Shown here piece after piece: positions 25,481 to 34,615 of a DNA stretch of 57,103 bases. The DNA comes from an uncultured beta proteobacterium. GTDB lineage: Bacteria; Pseudomonadota; Gammaproteobacteria; Burkholderiales; Burkholderiaceae_C. A program made the position numbers and the translations under genes. The notes under the pieces were generated by a model. That model saw nothing but the letters and a program-made list of their open reading frames with translations, ran no database searches and was not told where the DNA came from. The stretch spans positions 1-57,103 of the forward strand of contig CAISJH010000429.1 of the NCBI GenBank assembly GCA_903885585.1, in the 5' to 3' direction. Numbering within the stretch: the first letter of the stretch is position 1; each line of letters opens with the position of its first letter.

Positions 25481-26581
25481 CTAATTATTTGCGGGAGTAG
25501 TGAATTGCCAAATCTTCTTCTCTGGCGTGCCAGCTATCTTTAATTCAATCGTTACTGTGTATGTTGTGTTCGGTTGCAGCGAATCAAGAGGAAGGAGAAA
25601 TGCTTGGTTGGGTTGTATATGCTTTGCCGGATCTGTTTTGTGTGTGTGTGTGCGTGCGGAGATGGCTTGTCCGTTTGGTCCTCTCATTTCGAATAAATCA
25701 AGGGACGTAATCTCAGCACTGGCTTCTATGGTTACAGGAAACCCGAATACAGCACCCAAGCCAAGATCAGGCGCAGGATGAGGTACTTCGTTTCCAAACC
25801 TTAGTCCGTCCGCGACGGACCCTGGAGTCGGGTACACCATCAATTGAGGATTCTTCGGGTACTGACACTGTACCTGGCAGCCCATTGATAAGCCCACCGT
25901 AGACGATACTGTGTAATCTCCCAGGTTTGTTGCGCGCGATAGAGTGTAGTAACTCGCACCGTAGCCCGCATCTCTCCAGGGGCCTAGAGCTCCAAAGCGG
26001 TGATACACGGTATTCAGTTGACCTTTGGCGAACTGCCTTCCCAGCTCTTGGGCTGTCATTAAGCCTGCTCCAGAAAGCTTCGACGCGTTTGCTTCCTGCT
26101 GGGTGCTAAAGGTTGTCCCTTCAGCAATTGCTGAAAGTATCTCTGTGTTAGCCCCTAAATATCCTGCGGCTCGCACACGGTCGGATGGCGAGTACCCCGT
26201 AAAGTTCGGCGTGCCTGGCACTTGATAGTGAGCACCTTCCGGGATGGACTCAGCGTTGGCAATCCACTTGGAGTGGTCCTGTGCAGCCTTTTGGAGTGCT
26301 GCGTTGGGCAGCAGATAGCCTTGGCCGTAGCGCACGCGAGCTTCATTGAGGTACGACAAGGCTGCTATGGCGCCTTGGCTCAGGCCGCTCAGATCTGGCG
26401 CTTGCAACTGCAGCGCAGTGGGGTCTGGTACGGGCGCTGTGGGCGTTACAGGGGTTGATGGTCCTGAGATCTGTGCAGTACCGCCCGAGCCGCCGCCTCC
26501 GCCTCCGCAGGCCGCAAGTGCGGCTGCCGTCATCAGTGTCAGCGCGCGTTGCGCATAAGAGTTGTGTCGAGTGCGGGCCAT
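25481..26581 (-). CDS. CAP-domain (SCP/PR1-like) lipoprotein
   Basis: A 366-residue lipoprotein. Lipobox LAAC is followed by a run of glycines (GGGGGGSGG) and a proline-rich spacer. Residues about 70-220 are a CAP domain: ALSYLNEARVRYGQGYL, LQKAAQDHSKWIA, then EGAHYQVPGTPNFTGYSPSDRVRAAGY and TEILSAI. The C-terminal 120 residues form a beta domain (TTYTVTIELKIAGTPEKKIWQF), possibly Ig-like. Bacterial CAP proteins have varied and often unknown roles. GAGGA precedes the ATG. Codon use and GC are lower than in the pilus cluster, suggesting separate acquisition. Confidence 0.85.
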   Translation of the reverse strand: MARTRHNSYAQRALTLMTAAALAACGGGGGGSGGTAQISGPSTPVTPTAPVPDPTALQLQAPDLSGLSQGAIAALSYLNEARVRYGQGYLLPNAALQKAAQDHSKWIANAESIPEGAHYQVPGTPNFTGYSPSDRVRAAGYLGANTEILSAIAEGTTFSTQQEANASKLSGAGLMTAQELGRQFAKGQLNTVYHRFGALGPWRDAGYGASYYTLSRATNLGDYTVSSTVGLSMGCQVQCQYPKNPQLMVYPTPGSVADGLRFGNEVPHPAPDLGLGAVFGFPVTIEASAEITSLDLFEMRGPNGQAISARTHTHKTDPAKHIQPNQAFLLPLDSLQPNTTYTVTIELKIAGTPEKKIWQFTTPANN

Positions 26582-26740
26582 AATATAGTCCTCGTGAGAT
26601 CTCAGGCGCGACTATAAGACCCCGAATGCTACTTTGCAACCCTTTTCTTTTATAATGCACTTATACTCATTTATTGCGAGATGAGTTGCAGCGCACGTCT
26701 CATGGTTGCGAAGTAACACATTGTGCGCTAGCATGTCCTG

Positions 26741-27376
26741 ATGCTTAGTCGCCACCTGCAGTACAGGTCCCAGCGTTTGCTGCAACGCCAGCAAGCTCGT
26801 AGCCACTCGCTGAGTAGCATCTTCGGGCTTTCAGACTTCGACGAGCGGATGCAGTGGAGGATCCCGTGGGACTTCGACACCCACCTCGTGTCTGGCGTGA
26901 CGATCTCCTTTGATGGATCGCTGTGGGTCGAAAGTTGGCGTTTGGGTACGCTCGAGGACTGCTTTGAGTGTGGCTCGCTGAGCGAGGCGCGAGACTTGGC
27001 GGTGCAGGAGGTGCCAAATTACCTCTTATGGCGCCTGCGTCACACCGGATCCAGTGGCCGAACGGCGGACGTGTACTTGCCGCGCGACCCCGTTGCCTTG
27101 TCTGGAGCAGAGGCTGTCATCGCCATCAAGGAGTCGGACAGTGCCGTGAGGCCCGCACTGGTTCTGTCTGGCGAGCGCCCGTTTTCGCAGCGTGTGCGGA
27201 CTGCCGCCGACATGTTGTTTTGGGCCAAGCCAATGGCGCCCGTCCAGCTCGACCTCAGCGAACAGCAGCTCGCCGATGGCTTTGTCCAGGTCGGAACGGT
27301 GAGGGACTGTGGGCACCTGGCACTCGCGCCCGACGCGCTGCGGATGCTTCCCGCCGAGGCTCCTCGAGCGACTTAG
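26741..27376 (+). CDS. Unknown cytosolic protein
   Basis: A 211-residue protein divergent from the CAP lipoprotein gene, with an AT-rich 160-base promoter region between them. It starts with a basic, Gln/Arg-rich helix (RSQRLLQRQQARS), followed by a beta-rich centre (TISFDGSLWVESWRL) and a C-terminal alpha/beta part. I do not recognise a family. Overlapping frames on both strands look like shadows since this one has the most natural composition. Confidence 0.6.
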   Translation: MLSRHLQYRSQRLLQRQQARSHSLSSIFGLSDFDERMQWRIPWDFDTHLVSGVTISFDGSLWVESWRLGTLEDCFECGSLSEARDLAVQEVPNYLLWRLRHTGSSGRTADVYLPRDPVALSGAEAVIAIKESDSAVRPALVLSGERPFSQRVRTAADMLFWAKPMAPVQLDLSEQQLADGFVQVGTVRDCGHLALAPDALRMLPAEAPRAT

Positions 27377-27606
27377 CGCAGGCCGCCCAGCTTTTGCCCA
27401 CACGGGGGCTTGCGCTCCAGCGCCTCGGGCGACTGCACCCCGGCGCGGCCAGCCGTCACGTCGGCGGTCCAAAGCGCCCGGCCGGGCTGCCCAACTGCTG
27501 GCAGCACCTTGCCGTACAGGGACAACAGGGCCGACAGGGCCTGGCGGTGGCTCGAAATCGAAAGCCCGCGCTGCGCAAACGACACGAGCCGTGCAAAGCG
27601 GCGTAA
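27373..27606 (-). pseudogene. Integrase N-terminal fragment (tyrosine recombinase)
   Basis: The minus strand encodes LRRFARLVSFAQRGLSISSH followed by RQALSALLSLYGKVL. This matches the SAM-like N-terminal domain of integron- or XerC-type tyrosine recombinases (usually S.STHRQALSALLFLYREVL). The frame then degenerates and stops, and no catalytic R..H.RH..Y region follows. It is therefore a remnant. It lies tail to tail with the gene at 26741 and just upstream of an exported protein gene. Confidence 0.4.
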
Positions 27607-27641
27607 GGTTGTCGTCTACAACACGTTGGGCCTCACGCAAA

Positions 27642-28043
27642 ATGCAATCGCGACTCCGCATCCTTCTGCCCCTACTGCTTTTCGCCGTGGCACCGCAAGC
27701 CACTGCGCAGGACCTACAGCGCGGGCTTCGGAACTACCAGGAAATCATGGCCGGAAGGAAGAAGCTAGATCAGCTCAGTCCGCAAGAGCAGCAAGAGGTG
27801 TTGATCATCTTCCGCCGTGTGAGGGCCGCGCAGAACAGGTCAGGAAAGTCGTCAGCATGCCGCGAGGCTCAGGAGCGTGCGGAGTCTGCAGCGTCCGAAC
27901 TGGCCGATCGAGCAAGGAAGCTGAGAAATTGCGCCGAAGCTCAGGACTACAGCGAAGACTGTAGCTCGGAGTTTCGCCGCGTCCGAAGCGCGCACAGCGA
28001 CTACGAGAGCGCAGTGTCGTCGGTCCAGTCCGAGTGCAATTGA
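27642..28043 (+). CDS. Small periplasmic helical protein
   Basis: The ATG at 27642 gives 133 residues with a signal peptide ending QATAQD. The mature part is charged and helical (LSPQEQQEVLIIFRRVRAAQ) with four cysteines (SSACREA, LRNCAEA, EDCSSEF, SECN), suggesting two disulfides in a helical hairpin. The upstream bases in the track frame (from 27309) are antisense to the integrase remnant and not part of the gene. Function unknown. Confidence 0.7.
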   Translation: MQSRLRILLPLLLFAVAPQATAQDLQRGLRNYQEIMAGRKKLDQLSPQEQQEVLIIFRRVRAAQNRSGKSSACREAQERAESAASELADRARKLRNCAEAQDYSEDCSSEFRRVRSAHSDYESAVSSVQSECN

Positions 28044-28211
28044 ATCCAATCACGGAGCGCCAGTGAGGCCTAAGCCCTCGCTCAAGCGGGGCGCCAACGG
28101 CTACCTCTGGTCGCAGCGGGATCAGCAAGGTCGCGCCATTACAAGGCGACGCAAAGCCTTCCATAGCGCAAGTCGTCGCACCCGTTGGGTGCCTTGTCTA
28201 TGGAGTGAACC

Positions 28212-28391
28212 ATGCTGCAGTCCACGTCGCTTTGGGCCGTGCCTCGCACCGCCCCTCTCACCAACTTCGTGATGGCGATGGCCGTCACGAGAGGCGCCCA
28301 CCCGGCGCCAGACAAGGCACCTCAAGTGCCCGCGCTGCTGCGTGCCCCGCAGCAGCAATTGCAGGACGGATTGCCACGGCAAGCCGTCTGA
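28212..28391 (+). CDS. Possible 59-residue small protein
   Basis: An open frame below the track cut-off begins at ATG 28212 and encodes MLQSTSLWAVPRTAPLTNFV and a Pro/Gln-rich rest. It ends 10 bases before a strong terminator, which fits a short transcript ending there. There is no recognisable family and no strong ribosome-binding site. It may instead be untranslated leader. Confidence 0.3.
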   Translation: MLQSTSLWAVPRTAPLTNFVMAMAVTRGAHPAPDKAPQVPALLRAPQQQLQDGLPRQAV

Positions 28392-28401
28392 CCTACCCCT
28401 T

Positions 28402-28440
28402 GAGGCCACAACTTGCGTAAAGCTTGTTGTGGCCTCTTTC
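28402..28440 (+). terminator. Rho-independent terminator
   Basis: GAGGCCACAAC (28402-28412) pairs perfectly with GTTGTGGCCTC (28426-28436), followed by TTTCATTTTC. An 11-bp stem with a T-rich tail ends transcription from the genes upstream. Confidence 0.9.
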
Positions 28441-28545
28441 ATTTTCTGCGGCGGTTTTCTGCAGACTGCTTCATATAGTTAAGTTAACTCTTCCGGTAGT
28501 TGCTTATCACCCTGATGTCGATGTTGCTTCTCTTTCATTCTTTGC

Positions 28546-28575
28546 TTGACATTATCAGATTGCTGGTTTTAGTAT
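28546..28575 (+). promoter_or_regulatory. Sigma-70-type promoter candidate
   Basis: TTGACA (28546-28551) and TAGTAT (28570-28575) are separated by 18 bases in an AT-rich stretch, 28 bases before the ATG at 28603. It would drive the small gene and the thermonuclease. Confidence 0.5.
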
Positions 28576-28602
28576 TCCGCAAATGTCGCTTCCTATACTC
28601 AT

Positions 28603-28812
28603 ATGCAACGCGCTCTGACCACAGTCTCGTTCGATACGCAGTCGGCCCCTCCAGCAGCAGACCACCTGGCGGGGCAGCGCTATCTGGAGTTCCGCCGAGC
28701 CTTGTTGTCACGACTTTGTGATGGTCTGGTTGCCGGTCGGATGGAGAACTGCCGCGGACTGCTGCAGGCTCTGGTCTTGTATCCACCTGCTTGCGGCGGC
28801 GGCTCAAAGTGA
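28603..28812 (+). CDS. Small unknown protein upstream of the nuclease
   Basis: A 69-residue frame starting 28 bases after a good promoter candidate. It contains a charged helix (QRYLEFRRALLSRLCDGLVAG) and two further cysteines. Its TGA overlaps the GTG start of the nuclease gene, so it may couple translation. No family recognised. Confidence 0.5.
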   Translation: MQRALTTVSFDTQSAPPAADHLAGQRYLEFRRALLSRLCDGLVAGRMENCRGLLQALVLYPPACGGGSK

Positions 28813-29510
28813 GAGGCACCAAGCTCGTCTTCGCTGCCGCAGTGGCGTGCGGCGGTCTCACGGCCGTGGGTGCTGGTCTGGCTGCCCCGCAGGCAAGCGT
28901 GAGCGCAGGCTCCTCGCTTTCTCGCGCGGAAGTTGCCGCGGCTGCAGGGGTGCTCGTGCATCTGCTGTCGGCGGTGTCTGCCGTCGCGCCGGCCATTGCA
29001 GCTGAGATCAAGCAGCCCTCATCTGGAGCGCGTGAACTCCGAGGTCGCTCGATACACGTTTCCGATGGTGACACCATCACTCTCATGCACGACGGCTATG
29101 CCAAGACCACGATTCGTCTGGCATCGATCGATGCACCCGAGTCGGCGCACCCCGAGAAGGGAGCGGGAAAAGTCGGCCAGCCCTTTGCTGACGTGGCTCG
29201 CCAGCGCCTGCGAGAGCTGTTAGGCAACAACGAGATACGCGCAGTCTGCGTCGAGCAAGACCGCTACGAACGCTCCATATGCGAGCTGTTCGTTGGATCT
29301 GTGTCCGTCAATCGGCAAATGGTCGCGGATGGCATGGCCTGGGCCAACCAGGCTGCCTCCGGCCGGTACCTGCGCGACAAGAGCCTCGTGGCTGTGGAGC
29401 TGAGCGCCCGGCAGGCCAAGCGAGGCCTGTGGTCGGCACCTGCAGTCGCCCCATGGATCTGGCGCGATAGCTGCTGGAAGCAGCAGATCTGCTCCATACC
29501 CGCTCACTGA
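28809..29510 (+). CDS. Thermonuclease (SNase family), secreted or membrane-anchored
   Basis: The GTG at 28809 overlaps the stop of the small upstream gene and is preferred over the 28791 start in the track. The first 75 residues contain hydrophobic stretches (LVFAAAVACGGLTAVGAGLAA and a second one) that act as signal or anchor. The SNase domain has VSDGDTITL (calcium aspartates), IRLASIDAPE (catalytic Arg and Glu) and DRYERSICELFVG (second catalytic Arg). The end, GLWSAPAVAPWIWR, is typical of this family. Plasmid-borne SNase proteins are common beside transfer genes and may act on incoming or released DNA (inference). Confidence 0.9.
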   Translation: MRGTKLVFAAAVACGGLTAVGAGLAAPQASVSAGSSLSRAEVAAAAGVLVHLLSAVSAVAPAIAAEIKQPSSGARELRGRSIHVSDGDTITLMHDGYAKTTIRLASIDAPESAHPEKGAGKVGQPFADVARQRLRELLGNNEIRAVCVEQDRYERSICELFVGSVSVNRQMVADGMAWANQAASGRYLRDKSLVAVELSARQAKRGLWSAPAVAPWIWRDSCWKQQICSIPAH

Positions 29511-29540
29511 GCACCACTCCTCCCAAACCTCCGCACACCC

Positions 29541-30029
29541 ATGACAGAAACACAATCTTCCAGTTCGACCGTGCCGACCGGTTCTTCCCCCAGCGTTCGC
29601 GAAATCATGTTGTACGGGGTACACCGGATCACGGTGCTCGTCCCCGTCAGCGAAGGTGATGACGTCCACGCGCAGTGGATTCGCTTGTCCAGCGTAGCCT
29701 GGACTCCCTGCGACTCCTTCCCCGATGTCGTGGCCGAAGTCCTCCATGGCTTTCTGGCGGTTTGCTCCGCTGCCGAGGACTCGCATGCGGGCGCGGCCCT
29801 GACTGTGCGCGAAGGCCTTGGCCTCGTAGCCGACTCGCAAGGCCTGCTTCGCTACTGGTGCGACCCGGAAAGCGGCGTCCTATGGCACATCGGTTTCGAT
29901 CCAGACCAGCCAACGGATTTGTGGCACATGAGAACGCTCTCCCTGGACAAGGACGAGATCTCGCTTGGTCGGAAGTTCGCAACAACCAAGCCCGATCTCT
30001 GGGCAGCAGGTCAACCCTTGTTCTCCTGA
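29541..30029 (+). CDS. Unknown protein
   Basis: A 162-residue cytosolic protein without signal or membrane segment. The first 20 residues are Ser/Thr-rich. The rest alternates strands and helices (REIMLYGVHRITVLVPVSEGDD, LLRYWCDPESGVLWHIGF). I do not recognise it. It follows the thermonuclease by 30 bases and precedes the next gene by 5 bases, consistent with one operon. Confidence 0.65.
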   Translation: MTETQSSSSTVPTGSSPSVREIMLYGVHRITVLVPVSEGDDVHAQWIRLSSVAWTPCDSFPDVVAEVLHGFLAVCSAAEDSHAGAALTVREGLGLVADSQGLLRYWCDPESGVLWHIGFDPDQPTDLWHMRTLSLDKDEISLGRKFATTKPDLWAAGQPLFS

Positions 30030-30034
30030 ATGAC

Positions 30035-30655
30035 ATGCCAGCACTGACACCTGTGGCGGCCCCCTACCGCTCTGAGCCCTTGAGCGCCGAGCCCCACGGC
30101 CACGAAGACACCAGGCCTCATGCGCGCAGGGCGTTTGCGGCCAATGCTCCTACCGCCTCAGCAAGCCGTGAGCCGGCTTATCACTCCGTGCATGTCTACG
30201 GCGGGCGCGCCGCGCTTTGTTTCAGCGCCGACGAGACCCGCAGCGGCGAGCGCACAGTGAGGCTGGAAGCCGCAACCGCCACGGCGCCCAAGTCGTACGC
30301 CTGGGGCGAGAAGGTCGCACTGCAGCTCACTGCGCGAGAACTCCCGCAGGTGCTTGCAGTGGTCGCCGGCTATCTTCCTGCCTTGAAACTGTCCAATCAT
30401 GGAGAGGCCAACGACAAAGGTGTCAGCCTCCAAAACCAGGAGGGCGGCAAACTGTTCGTCTCTGTATGGCAAGGCAAGAATGCCAGAGCGGTGCCGATCA
30501 CGCCTGCAGACGTGTGGCCGGTCTTTGACCTGCTCCTGAAGCAGTTTTTGGCCAACAGCCCGCATCTGACTGCCGACGCAGCTCTTGCGAGCATCCGGCT
30601 TCTGAGCCAGCGGTATCTGGCCGCCTCCCAGCGCGGTGGAGCAGGGAATGATTGA
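30035..30655 (+). CDS. Unknown protein, possibly Whirly/PC4-like ssDNA binder
   Basis: The ATG at 30035 gives 206 residues. The track start at 29675 only reflects an open frame. After a disordered, His/Ala-rich N-terminus comes a compact alpha/beta domain: ALCFSADETRSGERTVRLEA, WGEKVALQLTARELPQVLAV, NKGVSLQNQ-like strands and a long C-terminal helix. The strand-helix order and the basic edge recall small plasmid single-strand DNA-binding proteins of the Whirly/PC4 type, but this is a fold impression only. It overlaps the next gene by eight bases. Confidence 0.65.
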   Translation: MPALTPVAAPYRSEPLSAEPHGHEDTRPHARRAFAANAPTASASREPAYHSVHVYGGRAALCFSADETRSGERTVRLEAATATAPKSYAWGEKVALQLTARELPQVLAVVAGYLPALKLSNHGEANDKGVSLQNQEGGKLFVSVWQGKNARAVPITPADVWPVFDLLLKQFLANSPHLTADAALASIRLLSQRYLAASQRGGAGND

Positions 30656-30965
30656 GACCGCCGTTGCCAGGGCTGCGGTCGCAAGTGCTCGCACCGTCTT
30701 CTTCGACGGTCAACTTAACCCAGTGGCGCCGGAAGTCGGCCAGTGGTTCTGCGAATTTGACGATGAGTTCGACGATGGCGAGTACGGCACCCTGCGCGAC
30801 GGGGACCTGGTCGAGTACCTCGGCCCCGATGACAGCGCCACCTGGAACGACGAGGCCAAAGAGTTCCTGCCCTACGGCGACCCAATGCTGCGCCATCTCG
30901 TCTGCACCGAGTACGGCGACGAGCCCCGCCGCCCGCGGGGCCTGATCCTGGTTCGCCAGTCCTGA
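30648..30965 (+). CDS. Small acidic protein
   Basis: 105 residues from the ATG at 30648 (GGAG upstream). The track GTG at 30636 is less likely. It is strongly acidic (FCEFDDEFDDGEYGTLRDGD) and might mimic DNA or bind a partner protein, but no family is recognised. It ends the operon that begins near 28603. Confidence 0.6.
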   Translation: MIETAVARAAVASARTVFFDGQLNPVAPEVGQWFCEFDDEFDDGEYGTLRDGDLVEYLGPDDSATWNDEAKEFLPYGDPMLRHLVCTEYGDEPRRPRGLILVRQS

Positions 30966-31189
30966 CCCAGACATAGACACGAGCACGGTGAGCAGCCGCT
31001 CCGCACCGCCTCAAGCGGAGGCCGTGCATTTGCAACGCCGCTAGCGCAGCGCTACCATCTCCCTCACACGTTCATGTCGTCTCATTCTCCGGCGACGCAT
31101 TGCATTTCAGCCCGCATGACGGGTTCGAGGCTCACTTCTGAGCCGCTCTGCAAGCATTTGTGCAGCGCTACGCGCTGCTGGAGATTCTT

Positions 31190-33736
31190 ATGGATATGAA
31201 TGTGAACGCACCGCAGGCGATCTCTCTTGAGGTCCTGCGGGAAAAGTATGCCAAAGGCGCAGAGACATCCATCTCTGACGTCCGCTGGCGAGTGGCCACT
31301 GCGCTGGCCGCTGTCGAGCCTGAACCTGAGCGTCAGGTGTGGGCCGAGCGCTTCATGGACGCCCAGTCACGGCTGGGAGTCGTGATGGGGGGGCGCATAA
31401 ACAGCGCGGCTGGCACAGGACTGGTTGCGTCACTCATCAATTGCTTCGTGGTTGGTGTGTCTGACACCGTGACGGGCGAAGAGGATGGCCTCCCGTCCAT
31501 TTACACAGCGCTGGCCCAAAGCGCAGAAACCATGCGCCGGGGTGGCGGGGTCGGTTTCAACTTCAGCGCCATTCGCCCCAAGGGGTCGTTGGTAAAGGGG
31601 ACGCAGAGCAGAGCTTCTGGACCGGTGTCGTATATGCGGGTCTTCGACAGCTCGTGCACCACGGTTGAGTCCGCAGGCGCTCGTCGCGGCGCCCAGATGG
31701 CGGTGCTCGACTGCTCGCACCCGGATATTGAAGAGTTCATCTCGGCCAAGCGAACAGCAGGACAGCTGAACAACTTCAACTTGTCGGTGAGAGTGTCCGA
31801 CGCCTTTATGGAGGCGGTCGCCGCAGACGCTGACTGGGATTTGGTCCACAAGAAGGCGCCAGACCAGAAGGTGTTTCCGGATGCCCGCTTCGACGCTGGA
31901 CGCGAGGTGTGGGTCTACAGGACTGTCAAAGCGACGGACTTATGGAACCTCATCATGTTCTCGAACTACGAGTTCGCCGAGCCAGGCGTCCTGTTCGGGG
32001 ACATCATTCAGCGCGAGAACAACCTTGGGTACGTCGAGAAGATCGAGGCGACCAATCCCTGTGGTGAGCAGCCTTTACCCCCTAATGGCTGTTGCTGTCT
32101 GGGGCAGGTGGATCTCACGCAACACGTCAGGGACCCCTTCACGCAAAACGCGGCATTCGACTTCGACACGTTTGCGTCTGCGGTTAGGTCGTTGACGAGG
32201 ATGCTGGACAACACCCTGGATGTGACTCACTGGCCCCTGCTAGAGCAGGCCAAGGAGGCTGCAGCCAAGCGGCGCGTTGGCGCAGGCTTCATCGGCTTGG
32301 GCAACGCCCTGTGCATGCTGGGGCTGCGCTATGACCGTGTGGAAGGTCGCGAGATGGCTGCACGCATCGCGCAGACCTTGCGTGACTCGGCTTACTGGGC
32401 CTCGGTATCGTTGGCAATGGAGAGGGGTGCCTTTCCGCTCTTCGACGCAGAGAAGTACCTCAGTAGCGGCTTTGCCATGCGACTTCCAGAGGAACTTCGA
32501 GTGGCGATCCGCACTCACGGCATTCGCAACTCTCACCTGACCAGCATTGCACCGACGGGCACCATCTCGTTGGCCTTTGCTGATAACGCCTCAGGGGGCA
32601 TCGAGCCGGCCTTCAGCTACCAGCCCTACAGCCGGAAGAAGCGCCAAGCCGATGGGACCACTCAGGAGTACCTGGTTGAGGATCGAGCCTACCGGCTATA
32701 TCGGCAACTGGGCGGCGACACCAACAAGTTGCCCGAGAGCTTTGTCGGTGCTCTGGAGATGTCCGCCGATGATCACCTGAAGATGGTGGTGGCGGTGGCA
32801 CCCTACATCGACTCTGCCATTTCCAAGACCATCAACGTACCCGCTGACTATCCGTTTGATGAGTTCAAGCAGATCTACCTGCAAGCCTGGAAATGGGGCT
32901 GTGTGAAAGGCATCACGACCTACCGGCCCAACTCGATCCTCGGGTCTGTGCTGTCGGTTGTACCGAAAGAAGAGCTCAAAGAAGAGCCCAAGGCCCAAGC
33001 TGCACCGATACCTGAAGGGCAGGCCAATGAGCTCACGCCAGGCCCCGCAGCCTTGCGTGATTCAGATCCCCTGCGCCTGCAGTTCGACAGCCGTCCCAGC
33101 GGTGATTTGGAGGGCATCACGTCGAAGGTCGAACTGCAGACCTACGAGGGGCGCAAGAGCCTGTATGTCACGGTGAATTTCATGCAGGTCGAAGGCGTTG
33201 TCGACGGCAAGCGCGTGCTGGTCGATCGACCAGTCGAGTTCTTCCTGCCGGCAGGCCAACGTGATGACGGGTTGCAGTGGGTCTCGCTTGCGATGCGCCT
33301 GCTCAGCTTCGTGGCCCGCTCAGGCGGGTCCGTAGCCAAAGCGCTTCAAGCGATGCGGCAGACCGTCTGGGACAAGGGCCAGGTGAGGTTCGGGTTCATC
33401 GAGAAGGGCGGTGCCCGCCGGCCGATGTTCCATGACTCGGAGGTCGCGGCCATCGGCTACGCGCTGCAAGAAATCCTGCGCAAGCGCGGGTTTCTTGACG
33501 ACTTGGGCAACCAGGTGCCTGTGGCGCTGCTGGCCAGCAGGCTGCAGCCTCAGGGTGCTCAAGCGTGTGGCGAGCGGGACTGCTCCTGCGAGTCCTCAGA
33601 CGGGCTTGGCCTGAAGGCTGCGGTGCACACCGCGGCAAACGGAAGAAAGTGTCCAGAGTGCGGAGCGAACGGCCTGCACAAGGTCGACGGTTGCACGCAG
33701 TGCGTGAATTGCGGACACGAGGGCGGATGCGGTTGA
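31190..33736 (+). CDS. nrdJ: Class II (adenosylcobalamin-dependent) ribonucleotide reductase
   Basis: Reduces ribonucleotides to deoxyribonucleotides using vitamin B12, with or without oxygen. The ATG at 31190 with GGAG six bases upstream is preferred over 31160, giving 848 residues. Landmarks are the N-terminal radical-relay cysteine ([11 protein letters not shown]), [16 protein letters not shown], the active site [17 protein letters not shown], and the substrate loop [16 protein letters not shown]-terminal domain of about 200 residues precedes a zinc ribbon (CPECGANG ... CTQCVNCG), whose cysteines usually re-reduce the active site. A strong terminator follows. No cobalamin riboswitch was recognised upstream. 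Confidence 0.95.
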   Translation: MDMNVNAPQAISLEVLREKYAKGAETSISDVRWRVATALAAVEPEPERQVWAERFMDAQSRLGVVMGGRINSAAGTGLVASLINCFVVGVSDTVTGEEDGLPSIYTALAQSAETMRRGGGVGFNFSAIRPKGSLVKGTQSRASGPVSYMRVFDSSCTTVESAGARRGAQMAVLDCSHPDIEEFISAKRTAGQLNNFNLSVRVSDAFMEAVAADADWDLVHKKAPDQKVFPDARFDAGREVWVYRTVKATDLWNLIMFSNYEFAEPGVLFGDIIQRENNLGYVEKIEATNPCGEQPLPPNGCCCLGQVDLTQHVRDPFTQNAAFDFDTFASAVRSLTRMLDNTLDVTHWPLLEQAKEAAAKRRVGAGFIGLGNALCMLGLRYDRVEGREMAARIAQTLRDSAYWASVSLAMERGAFPLFDAEKYLSSGFAMRLPEELRVAIRTHGIRNSHLTSIAPTGTISLAFADNASGGIEPAFSYQPYSRKKRQADGTTQEYLVEDRAYRLYRQLGGDTNKLPESFVGALEMSADDHLKMVVAVAPYIDSAISKTINVPADYPFDEFKQIYLQAWKWGCVKGITTYRPNSILGSVLSVVPKEELKEEPKAQAAPIPEGQANELTPGPAALRDSDPLRLQFDSRPSGDLEGITSKVELQTYEGRKSLYVTVNFMQVEGVVDGKRVLVDRPVEFFLPAGQRDDGLQWVSLAMRLLSFVARSGGSVAKALQAMRQTVWDKGQVRFGFIEKGGARRPMFHDSEVAAIGYALQEILRKRGFLDDLGNQVPVALLASRLQPQGAQACGERDCSCESSDGLGLKAAVHTAANGRKCPECGANGLHKVDGCTQCVNCGHEGGCG

Positions 33737-33784
33737 GTTCAGCCGCTGAGGGGCGGTCTTGCCGTCCCGACTTTCACTACCCAC

Positions 33785-33820
33785 GAGGGGCCAACATTAC
33801 GTTGGCCCCTCTCCTTTTTT
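33785..33820 (+). terminator. Rho-independent terminator of nrdJ
   Basis: GAGGGGCCAAC (33785-33795) pairs with GTTGGCCCCTC (33801-33811) around ATTAC, followed by TCCTTTTTTC. The 11-bp stem and T-run make a strong terminator. The remaining 190 bases to the next gene hold its promoter region, where I see no clear motif. Confidence 0.95.
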
Positions 33821-34009
33821 CGACATCAGTCTGGCGATAGTCCGCTTGGGCAGCAGGCATACCCGACTTAGGTTTGGGGTCTTGTGTAACCGTTGTCCGC
33901 TTTTCCGGTTTTTCGCCTGGCATGCCTGTAACAGGATGTGTTATCTCAAGGCTCAGCCCCTAGACTTGCCACCCAAGGTACAGCAATGCACCAGACCTTG
34001 GAGCTAAAG

Positions 34010-34615
34010 ATGACGCCCTTTGTGAACCAGTTTCGACTCATCTCATGTGGACATGAGGCTTATGGCTGGCTAACCAGATCGCGCAAGGGAGCCTTTGCCG
34101 GCTTGGACCACATCGACATCAAGGCGCTGTGGCCCGAGTATCTGGAGGTGTTGGCGTCCAGTCGGGTGGGCAAGAGGGGCGTGTTCCCCCGCTTGATTCT
34201 GCCCATTGAATCGCTCAATGAGGACATGCTGCAGGCCTTGCGCGCCATGCCGCAACTGGTGCGCAACCGGACCACGCTTGTAGTGGAGTTCGGTGATGTG
34301 AACAAGCAGTTGCACACTGCGCGTCGTGAGATCCTGGTCAAGCTGGGTTTCGGTCTTGGACTGCACCTGCGCTCAGGCGCGGATGCTCCGGCCAGCATCG
34401 GCGCTGCAGTGTTGCTGGGTGCGCACCTGCTGCTCGTCAACCCGAGCGCGGTCACGCCAGAGCAGCACGAAGAACTGCGCAGCGCCCTTGGAAACTGGAT
34501 GCAGATCGTCCCAGTGGAAGTTGAGCAAGAGGAGCTGGCGCAGCCAGCAACGATGGCCGCCGCAGATAAGTGCACCAGCACCGCCCCCACAAGCGCCTGG
34601 GGTGCACTCGCCTGA
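34010..34615 (+). CDS. Degenerate EAL-like protein
   Basis: 201 residues from the ATG at 34010 (GGAG six bases upstream). In-frame ATGs at 33938 and 33986 are less well supported. The layout recalls an EAL (cyclic-di-GMP phosphodiesterase) barrel: ISCGHEAYGWLTR at the EAL position, TTLVVEFGD at the LxLEITE strand, KLGFGLGLHLRSGADAP at the DDFGTG loop. The catalytic Glu/Asp residues are lost, so it would be inactive and could bind a ligand or partner. The assignment rests on these alignments by eye. The next gene overlaps its 3' end. Confidence 0.6.
   Translation: MTPFVNQFRLISCGHEAYGWLTRSRKGAFAGLDHIDIKALWPEYLEVLASSRVGKRGVFPRLILPIESLNEDMLQALRAMPQLVRNRTTLVVEFGDVNKQLHTARREILVKLGFGLGLHLRSGADAPASIGAAVLLGAHLLLVNPSAVTPEQHEELRSALGNWMQIVPVEVEQEELAQPATMAAADKCTSTAPTSAWGALA

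Noticed and set aside
28063-28272. 69-residue frame MRPKPSLKRGANGYLW...
   Set aside because: It is basic and Trp/Ser/Pro-rich with no ribosome-binding site, and it runs across the start of another small frame. It looks like part of a dispersed repeat rather than a gene.
30966-31189. Cobalamin riboswitch before the B12-dependent reductase
   Set aside because: I looked for the B12 box and conserved core but found none. Some small hairpins exist but no recognisable riboswitch.
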